Of a DNA stretch of 64,000 nt, positions 36,129 to 47,949 are shown in pieces. The notes beneath the pieces were generated by a model. It searched no databases, was not told the DNA's origin, and worked only from the letters and a program-made list of their open reading frames with translations. Each line of letters begins with the position of its first letter. The stretch's first letter is position 1. Made by a program: the position numbers and the translations under genes. The stretch comes from Pholiota molesta. Taxonomy: Eukaryota; Basidiomycota; Agaricomycetes; Agaricales; Strophariaceae. Where the stretch lies: contig JACGCK010000112.1 in NCBI GenBank assembly GCA_014925825.1, positions 62,001 through 126,000 on the forward strand, written 5' to 3'.

Positions 36129-36678
36129 ACGAAAACCTCTCTTTTGGCTTCTTCCCTTTTGTTGAGCGTGGTAAGCGCGCAGACTTTTTCTGGACGTGGT
36201 ATGTCTTTACTTTGCATCTACCCTTTCTTGCGCTGTTGTATTTATTACAATAATATTTTAGCTACCTTTTATAATGCAGGGGTCTGTGAATCTATTGCGT
36301 TCATGTTGCGGCTAAGGCGTTGATGTTGGTGTGCCTTGTTTTTCCTTCGTTAATATAGCCTAGCGGTACATGCGGACAGCCTATCCAAGCCACCGATTTC
36401 GCGGTTGCTCTGAACGCAGTTCAATATAGTTCCGCCGACTGCGGCAGGACCGTGACAATCAGCGGTGAGTATCTTGGCTGGTCCTATAATGTGACCTGTT
36501 CCTGAGAATGTATGGTTTTCGAAAATGGTTTACAGCTTTTGGAAAAACTGCTCAGGCTGTGATCAAAGACGAGTGCCCCGGCTGCGGGGGCAACAATTTG
36601 GACTTTACACTCGGATTATTTGAGTTTTTCGGTCCCCTCTCGGACGGAGCCATTCCAATTACTTGGAGTTTTGTTTAA
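36129..36678 (+). CDS. Small secreted RlpA-like double-psi beta-barrel protein, copy 2 (start codon lost)
   Basis: Tandem copy of the gene at 35320. At the place of its ATG the sequence reads ACG (36129-36131): ACGAAAACCTCTC against ATGAAAATCTCTC. No in-frame ATG lies upstream before the TAG at 36066-36068. The rest is intact: signal peptide core SLLASSLLLSVVSAQ, then TFYNAG, PSGTCGQPIQATDFAVALNA, DCGRTVTIS and AVIKDECPGCGGNNLDFT, ending in ITWSFV. Introns can all be joined in phase; the second has a weak gtctgt donor. It is either a fresh pseudogene, a gene started from ACG, or affected by a base error. The barrel core is closer to the family consensus than copy 1. Confidence 0.65.
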
Positions 36679-37110
36679 ATGTGTAGTGTAACTCCGTAAA
36701 TTGCAAGTCAGTTATACTTACTGTCTGTGTCTTTGAGCACATGTACATATCTCGAAATGGCAAAGAATTTGAGAATATTCCAATTTGAGGCAAACCCTTT
36801 GATAGAATCTGTTATGTCTTTTGAGTTGCATTGGGAGTCTTTTCAACTTTTGGAACTGAAGCAGGGCGATAGGATGTGGCCAAGTTTAAAAATAGACGTG
36901 ATGTCGGTGAACTGGGTATATTTGGCCCACGAGGCTATCAGCTTCCCACCCTAACATCCATCGTTATGTTCTCAACGACTCCGAGCGTCGCTACTAGCTA
37001 GCGCCTAACATTCAAGTCGAACTCACTTAGAGCTTGCCTAGAGCTGAATCGCAAAGGGAATCAGACGTCTCACGTTCTCCTCTCTCTTATCTACTCCATC
37101 ACCACATTCG
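36679..37110. other. Intergenic region, no gene seen
   Basis: 432 bases between the secreted barrel copy 2 and EMC8. The 75-codon open frame 36727-36954 has no domain. A CT-rich leader (37075-37110) precedes the EMC8 start. Confidence 0.45.
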
Positions 37111-38015
37111 ATGTCGACCTCGTCATACACCATCGCCCCCGAGGCGTACTACAAGATCTACTTCCACGCCGCGAAGCACCCGCACACGCCGGTGAACGGC
37201 ATTCTGCTGGGCACGCGCGAGGCGGCGACGCGCACGGTCACCATCTCCGATGCGGTGCCGCTGCTGCACCACTGGACGAGCTTGAGCCCGATGATGGAGA
37301 TTGGGCTGGATCTGGTGCGCTGCGTTCTTCAAGTTGGTCTTCGTGGTTCCATGGGCGCTGACTGTGCGTGTGTGTGTGTTTTTGTGGTTGGTTTGGGAGG
37401 GTAGGCGACGCAGTTTGCGGAAGCGTCGGGGGTGAAGGTGGTGGGGTATTACCAGGCTTCGGAGAGAGTGGACGACACGTCGCTCGCGCCGGTGGGGGAG
37501 CGGGTTGCGGGGTCGGTGAAAGCGAAGTTCGAGGATGCCATCGCGTTTGTGGTACGTGGCTATTTCGTCATCATAATCTTGCACTTGATGATTTACTATT
37601 GCTTCGTCTTGTAGATTGATAACCAGAAATTAGGCACTAGTGAATCCGCCCTCGTCGTGAGTTCTTTCTCTCCCATGGTACAGTCATCCCATCGGCTGCT
37701 GACCACTGGCGTTGTTTTGTTGTGCAGCCTTACTTGCCCCAGTCTGCTACCGCGTTAAATTGGCGCATTGTGGAGGGCTCGCCGCTCCCGTTCACGCCGG
37801 GGTCGAGGTTCCAGCTGGCGTCGGCGTCGACGCCGGCGGATGCGGCGCGGTATGTGCGTGAGGAGAATCTGCATTTTGCGTTTGGGGATTTTGATGATCA
37901 TCTGGAGGATGTGACGATTGGTGAGTGGTATTTGGGCTGTTTCTTTCTGACAAGCGTTGGGTTTATGGTTCGTTTGATTGTAGATTGGTTGAGGAATAGG
38001 TCGTGCTTGCCGTGA
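37111..38015 (+). CDS. EMC8: ER membrane protein complex subunit 8/9
   Basis: Five exons: 37111-37314, 37405-37551, 37615-37656, 37728-37920 and 37984-38015. They give about 205 residues of the EMC8/EMC9 (UPF0172) family, a cytosolic MPN-like subunit of the ER membrane protein complex that inserts tail-anchored and multipass proteins. Evidence: SYTIAPEAYYKIYFHAAKHP at the N terminus, VNGILLGT, VPLLHHWTSLSPMMEIGLDL, VVGYYQASERVDD and a last part with FGDFDDHLEDVTIDWLRN. Absence of the JAMM metal-ligand pattern is normal for this family. No signal peptide or membrane helix. Confidence 0.92.
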
Positions 38016-38505
38016 GGTTTAGGTGAGGGTGTGTTTAAGGTGTATCATATAGTGTGTCATTTATATATCACATGGAGACATGTTCGAAAAATCTATTTGA
38101 ATGTGCCATGTTTTTTCATTGATGATACCGGAGTCCGTGGTGTCCAGATAGCCCTGCCGCGGTGAGCGATTGGAGTTCGACCGTTCATTGATTTTTTCTA
38201 TCCCGACGAAGCTGTGATAATTAATCTTGGGATCATCACTATGTGCTACTTAGGTCTACCTGTCAATCAAAAAAAGAGGGAAATACATATCGATCTCCTT
38301 GTTGAGACTTTTGAGAGAACGCCATTACATGCGCACAAGTGGCGGAGCCGGACGGGCCGGTGAGGGAGATACAAGACCAATCAGAGGCAAGCAACGCGTC
38401 TGACGCGACAACAAGCGCGTTTAATGGTGACAGCGTTACATATGAGCTAGCGCGTCACGCGTCGGGTCGCATTTCTCACTTTCTCTGCCCCACGTCCACC
38501 GCACT
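38016..38505. other. Intergenic region upstream of RIF1
   Basis: 490 bases containing the EMC8 terminator and RIF1 promoter. No gene recognised. GCGCGTCACGCGTCGGGTCG (38450-38469) includes an ACGCGT element, the core of the MCB/MluI box used by G1/S regulators, which would suit a replication gene; this is suggestive only. Confidence 0.4.
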
Positions 38506-41500
38506 ATGTCGCTCCTCACTCCCCCCCACACCTCCCACAGGAGCGGAAAAGACAAGGAGAACAAGTTCGCCGAGCTGCCCGTGGCGGGTCCCTCGACACG
38601 CTCTGTGGTGTGGGCCGCAGAGAACACTATCCACTCCCTGGGCACACCGCTCAAACACGTATCTATTTCTTCCAAACACCGCCCCAGCATCTCCAAGTCT
38701 ATCCTCAAGGTCTCGCCTACCAACACCCTACTCCAATTGCCTCCCGTCGTCCCCGCCCGCGAGACGACGCCGGAGCCCTCTGACCCCCTTGTCGACCTCC
38801 ACTACCTCGACAGCCCAGTGCAGCAGATCCTTGCGAATGGAGCGGACGACGAGGACGCTCTGGGACAACTTATTGTTGGCTATAATGTGCTGGCAGCAAG
38901 GCTGCGCGCGTGTGTGACGGAGTCGACGGATGCCGACGCGTCGTGGCCCATTTTCCAGCCTCTGCGTAAAAACGCACAGGCTTTCGCGGACGCGGTTGTA
39001 CGCGACGTCAAGCGTGCTCTGGTGGACCCGCTATCGCGCCACTCCAAAATGGAGGAGGAAAATGCGCTGAAGTTGCCCATATATGCGCTGCCGTCACCTG
39101 CCAGCAGTCCACTCAAGAAGAAGGGAGGACTGTCCGAAGAGCAGGTCAAGTATGCGCGAGACCTATCCACGACGTGCCTTTCCGTGATTAAACTTCTCGG
39201 CGTCGTCCTTTCTATTCCTGCTGTGTATAGGGTATTCAAAGGTATGTCAATGCCGTTTTTTCCCTTGGCTTCTCACGATGTGCTAATGCCCATTTCTTCC
39301 CTTCCTAGAAAAGCAACTTGCCGATATCCTAACGGCAGTACTTGCTATTCCCCTCGCCGACGAATTACCAACGCCCAACGCGCGCAAAACATGTGCACAG
39401 GCTATTGGGCTCCTCCAGGTTCAGCGCCTTCCTGCTGAAATCTTGCTACCAGCCGCGCCGCGCATCGCATATGCCCTCCGTCGCGGCATGGATGGCGAAC
39501 TAGGCAAAGAGGGCAAAAAAGGATCTGCCAATGATGCTTTAAGGGTGCATATACTTAGTTTTCCTTTCGAAATATTGTCGCTGATAAATCATACTAGGCA
39601 ATCCATGATCTCTGTGTATATCTCCCCGCTGTTTTTATTCCTGCCTTTACGCCGCTCCTTCCCTCCGTTCTGGCAAATTTGCTGGCACCTACTCTAGCGT
39701 TACGGACGCAAGCGTGCCATGCTCTAGGCGGGTTTGTCAACGGTTCGATAGCCATTCCTGTATCCACTATCCACACCAAGATCTCCAACACCGTCTCGGC
39801 TTATATTACCACCGCGTCCCCATCGCCTGGAAAAGCGTCCGCCAAGAGCCCCAATAAACCTGCAGAAGCTGCCATTGTCCGAACGCTGCGAACGACGATG
39901 ACCAACGCCGAACCTACCCACGTCGCAACTGGCCCCGTCTGGGCCATCAGCGTCCTCGCTAGCTTCGTGGTGCTGATAGGCCCGAGGCTCTATGCCGAGA
40001 CCAAGGCCAACCGCATCATCTCCACCCTCCTGGGCTCTGGTCTGCGGCACGCGAAGAGCTCCCTGCGCGCGCTGACCTGCGCGGTTTGGCGCCAAATTAC
40101 GTGGGCGTACTTCCAGCCGCCGCTCCCCATCGAAGACGGCGAGGAGTCCGAGGTCGACGAGGACTCGTATATGCGCTCGAAGCAGGCGCGGCTGGCGCAC
40201 TGCAAAGTGATGCTCTCCGTCGTGGAGTGCCAGGCGGGCGCGGCGACGATCGCGGCGCTGCTCGCGGACGAGACGGCCCCGGGCGAGGAGCCGCTGCGGA
40301 TCGCGGTCGACATCCTGCTGAGCATGACGGCGAAGGCGGGGCAGACGTGCCAGGAGGGCGTCGAGGCGCTGCACCAGATGACGAGCGGCGCGCCGCAGGC
40401 GGAGCCGTTTCGGTTGAAGCAGCTGGTGCCGGAGAGGCTGTTTTCCGCGAACCCGGGGCTGCTGACGGCGGAGTGGCGCAGTTTGGCGCCGCCGGTGAGG
40501 GCGATCTACGACCAGCTGCCGGGGGTGCCGGATATTCGGAGTCTGACGCGGGAGGAGATGGCGCAGGAGTGGGTGTTCAAGGGGATGATGATGGCGTGGC
40601 GGACGTCGCTGGGGTGTCTGGAGATGGAGGACCAGGCGGAATTTCCTGTGAGTGTATTTTTTTTTTCGACATTGGTGCCGAGCTCATGTATGGATTGTAG
40701 GAGAATTTGTTGGAGATTTGGGAGAATTTGTTGAGGGCGAATGTTAGTCTGCTGGAAGAAAACGGAGACGAGGACGCGATTGCCGCGTTCGCCGCTTGCG
40801 CCATGAAATACATCCTGCATGTCCTCGAAGATCCGAAGCTCAACCTGCTCCCCAATAAAGCCGCACCCAAACCGACCCTCGCAGCCGCTGCAGCGGCGGC
40901 GGCGCTCGCGGATCCCGCGCCGGGCTCGGACGACACCGTCCCCGACTACAACACGCCGCGCACGCACGCGTGCACGAACGGCGAGCTGCGCATGCGGCTC
41001 GTGCGCCATATGTGGGCCACGCTGTGTGCGGTCTTCCCAGCGGGCGCGGCGCGCGACGCGGGCGAGACGCTGCTGGCGCGTTTGATGCAGGGCGAGGACG
41101 CGCTGGTGCGCGGCGCGGGGGCGAGGACGATGCGGCGGCGGCGCAGGCGCGCGCGGCGTGGGTGGGGCTGTGCGTGGATGTGGTGCGCGTGTGCGGGGAG
41201 CCCGAAGGGGTGCGCGTGTTTTGGCGCTGCGAGGAGGAGGGTGCGCGGCCGGCGCGGGCTGCGGACTGGGGGCGGGAGTATACAGGTGCGGTGTGGAAGG
41301 CGTTTGTGGAGCGCTGGCGGGAGGCGGAGGGCGGATGGGAGGGCGGGGTTGTGCTGCTTGGCGTGCCGTTCACGTAGGTTTTCGGGATTGTGTTCGTTGT
41401 TGTGCTTTAGCTGACTGAGGTGAATGTAGGGATCGGCATACGTGGGGTTTGGCGAGTGAGGATTATAGCCTCTGGGAGGAGCTCTTGCAGTATACGACCG

Positions 41501-43584
41501 GCAAGGCGCTCGATCTCGGTATAGACTCGACCGTCGTGCTCGACAAAGTTTCGTCTTTCGTGTCGTCCTTCCAAACGCCCGGCGCCTCGCCGGCCTCGGG
41601 GCTGCGTCTCATCGACCTGCTGCTCTCGAACATCGACGCGCCGGAGATGCGCGAGCTGCCGACGAGCATCCTGGAGCACACGTCGGAGACGATGCGCGCG
41701 ATGTACCCGCTCGAGCCGCGGTTCCGGCAGTTCGGGATGTGGATGATCCGCTCGCTGACGACGGTCGTCGAGCACTGCCCGCGCGAGCTGGCGCTGGCGC
41801 TGCTGCAGGCGGTGGAGGACGGGCTTTGTGTGTGGCTTGCGGATGCGCGCGGGGTGTGGACGGAGCATGAGTTTATGTATGATGTGCGTTGGTGTTTTTT
41901 GCCTGGTGTGTGTTGGGTGGGTGCTGATTGTTTTGTTTTTTGGGGGTAGATTGTGCCGCTGTATCAGCATATTGTTTTGAAGATTCAAGTTCTGCCGGAG
42001 AGCTTGGATACCTTGAATACTACTGGAACTATTATGGATTCTATTTTCCGTCATAGGACACCAGCTCCTGCGGTCGAAAGCTTTACAGACTTCTGGAACC
42101 TCATCTATACTCGCATGTCCCCTCCAGCGGAGGGATGGCCAGCGCCCATCCGCCATTGCCTCGGCGCTGTTGGTATTCTGCCAACAGAAAAGGACCTGGT
42201 ACAGGAAGCCGTGGTCACTGCTCCTGTGTCCCCTCTTGCGCCCGCTTTCCTTGTTCGGCCATCCTCTCCTCGCACACCGGTTTCGTCGTCGTTCTCTACG
42301 CCGCCGACCGCTATCATCCGACGCGAGGCCCTTTCGCGCGTGCAGTCGCCGCAGCGGCCGCAGAAGATCTTTGGCGCCTTCCCTATCATGCCGTCTACGC
42401 CGCCCTCGCCCGTCAACCAGCGGCGTGCAAGCGGTGGCGCGTCGTCGGTGCGGCGCACGCCGCTCTCCGCGATCCAGCTCTGTGATACGCCGTCGAAGCG
42501 GAGGAGGCTGATGTGTGCGGATGCGGACGCGGACGACAAGGAGAATGCGCTGTGTGCGGGGAAGATCCCGTCTGTTGCGGAGCGGATTGCGGGTCTGAAT
42601 GTGGCCGGCGGGCGGAAGCGCCGCTATGAGGAGGTGGAGGAGGCGGGTGAGGAGGAGACGCCGATTCCGAAGACGCTTCGCGGGAAGATGAAGCCGCGGT
42701 CGAAGCCTGTTGCGAAAAACCCTGTTGCGAAAAAGCCAAGACTGGTATCACCGGCGCCTAGCACTGCGAGCGCCAGCAGTAATGAGAGCGAAGATGAGCG
42801 GACGGTGGAGGCTGAGTTGACGGCGGCTCTCCGGTTCCCTTCTGTGCAAACGGAGGGGGAAGACGGCTTCTTCTCAGCGCAGCAGGCGGATATTCCTCAG
42901 AGGACGAGAGGGAAGGGGTTGCGCGCAATCGTTGCCTCCGCGGCCGCTCAGCAGGCGGTCCCGAGTAAACGAGAACACACACAAAGTCTCAGTAGCCGGT
43001 CCCAGTCCACAGCGGGACAAACTCAAGTCCGCAAGATCGATTTGTCGAAGATGAGTTTGAGAAGGTCGACGAGCATCCCCGAGGCGCTTCTGAACTCTGT
43101 CAGCGGCAGAAAGAGGAAGCACGGAGGAAGTGACGAATGCGAAGGTTCGAACAAGCGCGGCCCTATTACCCATCCCGTGGCTGGCGTCCGCATTGGCCCC
43201 CCGCGCCATGCCAAACGCTCCTTTTCGCTGCCCTCCTCTGATTCCGACCTCGGCGGCACGCAGCCCATGTCCTCGGACGACGACCCGCATTACGGGCAGG
43301 TGACACCGCATAACATTATTTCGCCGGCGCCGTCGCGCAGGCCCGGCAGCTTTGGCGGGCGGAATGCGACGTCATCGAGGCGGTATGTGTCGCAGCCCAT
43401 CTTCAGGGAGCTTTTTGGGGACGACGACGATCTTCCTGGGAGTGACGATTCTGTCGGCGCGTCGAGCGCGTCGGGCTCGGATGTGGAGTCGCCGACGAAG
43501 TTTGTGACGCGCCAGCTGCAGAGGTCGGGTTCGTCGGATGCCCTTTTGAAGTTCGCGTCGTCGTCAGGTAGTTTGACAGCGTAG
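38506..43584 (+). CDS. RIF1: Telomere and replication-timing protein RIF1
   Basis: Six exons: 38506-39241, 39309-39544, 39598-40647, 40701-41373, 41430-41883 and 41950-43584. The product (about 1,590 residues) has the Rif1 N-terminal helical-repeat domain, for example YARDLSTTCLSVIKLLGVVL, LALRTQACHALGGFVNGSIA and AIVRTLRTTMTNAEPTHVAT, and a long disordered, Ser-rich C-terminal third. Two protein phosphatase 1 docking motifs lie in the N-terminal tail: RSVVW (residues 32-36, RVxF class) and SILK (65-68), the arrangement expected of fungal Rif1, which recruits PP1 to oppose DDK at origins. Exon 4 carries a break: the frame changes at a run of five G (41117-41121), between GEDALV and QARAAWVGLC. 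One missing G would explain it. A 41-nt intron is the alternative but unlikely. Parts of the last exon are copied at 53185-53600 and 56635-57195. Confidence 0.85.
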
Positions 43585-43765
43585 AACTGCAGGTGTTTTT
43601 TTGTTTTTATCTTTTCATTTGTTATGTCGTTGCTTTCTAAGTTATAGCTTATGTACAATACCCTATGCTGTCAAAGAATACCTATATGAATTCATTGCCC
43701 ACATATAACGATTCTCTTACAAAAATGAAGACTCGAGTGTGCTAGGTAGGATTACGCAGTAGTAC

Positions 43766-43895
43766 TCAGGACCTGAGGAAAGCTAACGAAGCCTTGTGAG
43801 TACAAATCGGATCCATATGAACTGAGGAGACGTGAGCCTGAAGAAAAATCAACAAACAAGGAGATCGTATGATGTACATAAGTAGTAAGTAGGGT
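43766..43895 (-). pseudogene. Remnant of the kinase-like family 3' end (copy F)
   Basis: On the minus strand this piece reads like the C-terminal tail of the family. GATTTTTCTTCAGGCTCACG resembles GGTTTTTCTTTAAGCTCACG of the gene at 51507, and the following bases translate to TSPQFIWIRF, close to SPPRFIWSRV of the gene at 59190. Only about 130 bases are recognisable and no kinase motif remains. The match was made by eye and is short. Confidence 0.45.
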
Positions 43896-44678
43896 ATGTA
43901 GATGTTGACTTTTGCTGCCACTCCGAGCGTCAAAGTCGGGAACCTTGAAGGAGCGTGTGAACGGGCATTTTCGGAGGGTGTGCTCCTCCGATACCCTTTG
44001 AAACTCACCTCTTCATCATCAAATAGATTATAGTTTGGCAACTGCAACATTATATCTTATCGTCTGCTACTTATGTCGTGTCTTTTTCTTTTTTTTCTAT
44101 GTCACTCTCGGCAAGTAACGATCACCCATGTCTCCCATGATATTGCTGAATTTGGTTCATGATCAATCATCCCATCACAATGCCAAGTATGTACGTAGCG
44201 ATATCGCTCTGATAATCTGGTATCTTTGCCGTGTGTCATTTATCGACATTGAGTGATTTATAGACATCTTCAACGACTGTTGATTTATCTGAGAATGTTT
44301 GAACTGGTTGTCAGTGGTACTGTAGACATTTTTGAAAGGTTAGTAGTTCAATTGAGCGCTATCAGGCGCTATCTCATGGAAGGCTACTGAGCTGATTGAT
44401 TACATCGTGATTCTTGATTCGCTAACCTTTTCAAGTAAATATTACCCAGGGAGTTTACAGACTAGACTTGAAATACTCTGTGCACGCGAAGACGGCGGAT
44501 TAATATCATTTCGCCTTCAATATGCCGGAGTAAATGGTCTGCGGAATACTAATAACCTGATCAGTGTCATTACAGCTGTAAGCGATGCTGGCGGCATCTC
44601 ACGCGTCACGAAGAGAATAAGCCATCCATATGGTACCGCCTTAGATTCAAGCACAAGTTGACAATCATAGCAGCTCGT

Positions 44679-44706
44679 AGCTCAGCGCTCAACGTTCAGC
44701 GCTCAT
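44679..44706 (+). repeat. Dispersed GCTCA/AGCGCT motif
   Basis: AGCTCAGCGCTCAACGTTCA followed by GCGCTCAT. The same word appears inverted at 14978-14999 and as part of the tandem array at 50051-50133. Confidence 0.5.
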
Positions 44707-45170
44707 CTGGCCTTCGATGCCAACTCGACTATCAGACCCATCACTGCAGAGCACTGCAGTCTTTCCATTCTTTCGCCTAAGTATATGTACATACTTAAGT
44801 AATAGACACTAAAGTAAGTAGTATTTGATATAAATAGGTCGTATTCGTATCCCGGTCAAAAATAGCCGCACAATCTTCAGGTTTAATAATACTATTTGCC
44901 CGATGGATTGCGGTCGACCGACATACAAAAGGCGACCCGATACTCTAAATTTCACCTCCCTCGGCTTTCTTTCTCAACTTCGGTGTCCTCGGCCTTCCTT
45001 CAGGTTATTCTTCTACCACAACGGAGGACATAAGCCTCGTTTCCTCTGCATCGATCAATTTTATTCCTTTCCCTCCTGTCTTTACAAATTGGAATTACTC
45101 CCTCCTACTTCACTAATTACTCATCTCGTTTCCTAATAACCGCGATAAGATAGCAAAAAAGCTGGACAAA

Positions 45171-47281
45171 ATGTTAACCTCTTCCTCCATACTTCGGACC
45201 GTTATTTCTCTTGGTGCCCTCTCTGCGCTTGTTTTTCCGGAGGTGATTGCAGACCGAACAACAGAGGCCGGGGAAGCTTCAATTACTGGTCAGTTTGAGG
45301 CTTAAGTTATAGTGTGGTGCTTCGGTGTACTAATTCAAATGATTCTTTTCAACTGTTATAGATCCCTCTGAGGAATGCACGTCCTATGGCTACACTCCGG
45401 TCACAAACGCACTACCAAATTTTCCTACCATAGGCAGTCCTGCCACTATTGTCCCAGGAGACACGGCCGCAATGGCAAAGTGGGCCTCGATCCAAGGCAG
45501 CGTGCCGAATATTGCGCCCAAGGTACGTTTATAAGCACCTAAATAATAGAGACTGGTACCAACGTCCGACGGATTGTTTTCTGATTGAACTAGGGTACTG
45601 TGAATGGTGATTTTAGTGGCGTAAATTATACACCAGACGATCCGGACTGTTGGTGGACGTTTGATAAATGTGTTACACCGAAAGCGCCGGGGTTGTTACC
45701 TGATATCGCTACGATGCCTGAGGTAAGTTTATCGCCACTGCCATTGAAAAAAGATTCTTCGAATAATACTTATTCCTTGACAGCCTGAAACATTGGGATA
45801 CGGTTTTGATGACGGACCGAATTGCTCGCACAATGCTTTCTACGACTTCCTTACTTCACAGAATCAGAAAGCCAGTAAGTCGTCTAACTTCAAACTGATA
45901 TATAGTTCAAATTTCTCATTGGACGCCACAGCCATGTTCTACATTGGGGGCAATGTAATGGACTTTCCGTTAGAAGCTCAAAGGGCTATTACAGATGGTA
46001 TACTCAAGAGTTAAATTATGGACTGGAATACCGACTAATGTTCGTTTTTAGGCCATGAGGTTTGTGTTCGTGAGTAAGCATCTTTCAGATTATTTGTGCT
46101 TTCTGACGAATATCGTCCGGGATGCATCGATGAAGATACATGGTCGCATCATTACAGTAGGTGTTTATTTGACTATATGGGAAGGTTTTCTCAAATTCGT
46201 ACCAGTGACCTCATTCCAGAGTCAAGATGCCTTTGCCGAACTCTATTACAGTTAGTATTCTTGACTTCCCTTGAGCTTCTGGCTGCTTACTCTCTTTACA
46301 AATTTGTAAAGCTGTAAGAGCAGATGCTACAAAGCTATTGATCGATATTTTAAAATTTCCATCGACCACAGATGCTTGCAATTAAACTGGTCTCTGGAGT
46401 AACGCCAACATGTTGGAGGGTGAGCATACTCCTGTTAGCCATTTAAACAGACTCTGAAAAAGTCTTCCAGCCCCCATTCGGAGACGTTGATGATCGAATT
46501 CGCGCCATCGCAAAGGGTCTAGGGCTTCGCACAATCATTTGGTCATACGACTCCGATGATTGGCAATTTGGTGCCGAACCCAACGTAACTCAGGCTACTG
46601 TCGATGGCAACTACCAGACTATGATAAACGACGCCAATAACGGAAAGTTTGCAGATGTGAGTGTTGATATCGACGCAGGGCTTCAAGCTCTAAGATTCTG
46701 CGCACTGGGGTGCTTATCATGGATTGATTTTAGGCTGGCACGATTATTCTGGCTCATGAATTGAATAATTTCACCATGAGTGAAGCGATCAAGTTCTATC
46801 CTATCCTTAAGGCAGCATTCAAGGTTGGTTTGCATGATCCCCTACACCCTGACACGTTCTTCTCACTTCAAATGTGATAAACAGAATATCGTTCCCGTCG
46901 GGGTTGGCTTCAACATCTCTCAACCCTATCTGGAAACCAACTATACCCTGCCCTCGTTTGCACAATGTCAGTCGTATTTTTGTATCTATTTTTAGATCGT
47001 ATTTGATGATAGCTTCATTCTTCTACATAGACACGCAAGGCATAACGACGCTGGCTGCTAATTCTACGACTAACACTGCCCTACCTTTTGTTACTCTCCA
47101 ATCATCAACTTCTGGCTCGCCTTCTACCCAGACCACAACTTCCACTTCCGCCTCGACTTCTTCGTCCACAACTACGGCCTCAAAGTCAGGCGCTCGTTCG
47201 CTGCAGTCAGAACGGAATAAGCTTTGGACTCTGGTATTTGGACTGACAAGCGTGATGGCGACGGGTGTTTTGCTGGTTTAG
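45171..47281 (+). CDS. Chitin deacetylase (CE4, GPI-anchor type)
   Basis: A polysaccharide deacetylase of the NodB/CE4 family converting chitin to chitosan at the cell wall. The start MLTSSSILRTVISLGALSAL is a signal peptide. Catalytic motifs: LGYGFDDGPN (motif 1, catalytic and metal Asp), HTWSHHYMTSF (motif 2, metal His pair), WRPPFGDVDDRIR (motif 3), IIWSYDSDDW (motif 4) and IILAHELN (motif 5, catalytic His). A Ser/Thr-rich linker and a hydrophobic C terminus (LWTLVFGLTSVMATGVLLV) indicate a GPI anchor. All joins work except one: the exon ending FAELYY (46206-46250, phase 1) cannot be joined by a GT-AG intron to the exon starting ATGCTTGCAATTAAACTGG at about 46371, which requires phase 0. 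The gene may thus be mildly damaged or the sequence wrong there. Confidence 0.85.
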
Positions 47282-47949
47282 TGGTACGGAAGACATGTCA
47301 CGGACTGAAAATTCCAACTCACTCGCGATACTTGCGGACTAAAGGACTTATTAGGACACTCTTACTATCAGTATTACACATGACTCAACATATTAGACGC
47401 TCTGGACACCTGAAAGGTGATGGGTGACTTATTCGATTACATTTTAGATTGGTTGAGCAAGTCATCTTATTTTATCATTCACAACGATAATGAACTAGTA
47501 GCACATCGAGCATTACAACTTATCATCGATCTCAAACATCACCTGCCTCTGCGCGTCGCTGCTAAATTTGCATGTCGCCCCACAAATCGTAATAGTATGT
47601 ACCAATGCGCCGCAACCACCTCTGGACGCAAGTTCTCGTCAAGCTACAGCAATTTCAAGGATAGAGCCTGAGATATACTATAGGGAGGACGAGGATGCCT
47701 CGCCATGGCAGTGGCGACTACGAAACATGAGTATGCATGAGCTGGAACGCGGTGTTGCGATTTTGCGCAAACCAGGAAGCTATGGTGAATTGACATCAGA
47801 GCCTGATTTCATCTGATGCCCTTTCGATGGACGAAGTAATATTGTGTGTTACATTTCGTGTAATTTTTCAAAACGTCTATATGAATTTACTTCTTATTCT
47901 CTTGTGGATGCAAGTCGCGCTATGTGAATGCATATAATGTATAGAGGAC
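47282..47949. other. Intergenic region with a short orphan coding-like stretch
   Basis: Between the chitin deacetylase and kinase-like gene B. The plus strand at about 47662-47816 reads IEPEIYYREDEDASPWQWRL followed by MSMHELERGVAILRKPG and ends in a stop; its composition looks protein-like, perhaps a last exon of a lost gene, but no start or upstream exon was found and I do not recognise it. Its last bases (TGATTTCATCTGATG, from 47805) recur at 63137, where the duplicated kinase block begins. Confidence 0.4.

Larger units (their letters stand above)
43585..45170. other. Intergenic region with a kinase-like remnant and AGCGCT motif
   Basis: 1.59 kb between RIF1 and the chitin deacetylase. 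It holds a small remnant of the kinase-like family (listed separately) and the motif CTCAGCGCTCAACGTTCAGC at 44681-44700. Otherwise no coding potential was seen. The CT-rich part 44940-45130 precedes the chitin deacetylase start. Confidence 0.5.

Noticed and set aside
36066..36131. An upstream in-frame ATG that could rescue the second barrel protein
   Set aside because: Read codon by codon from 36129 back to the in-frame TAG at 36066-36068; no ATG is present.
40086..40700. Long Gly/Ala/Arg-rich frame within RIF1
   Set aside because: Out-of-frame reading of the GC-rich RIF1 exon 3; the RIF1 frame has family-like helical repeats.
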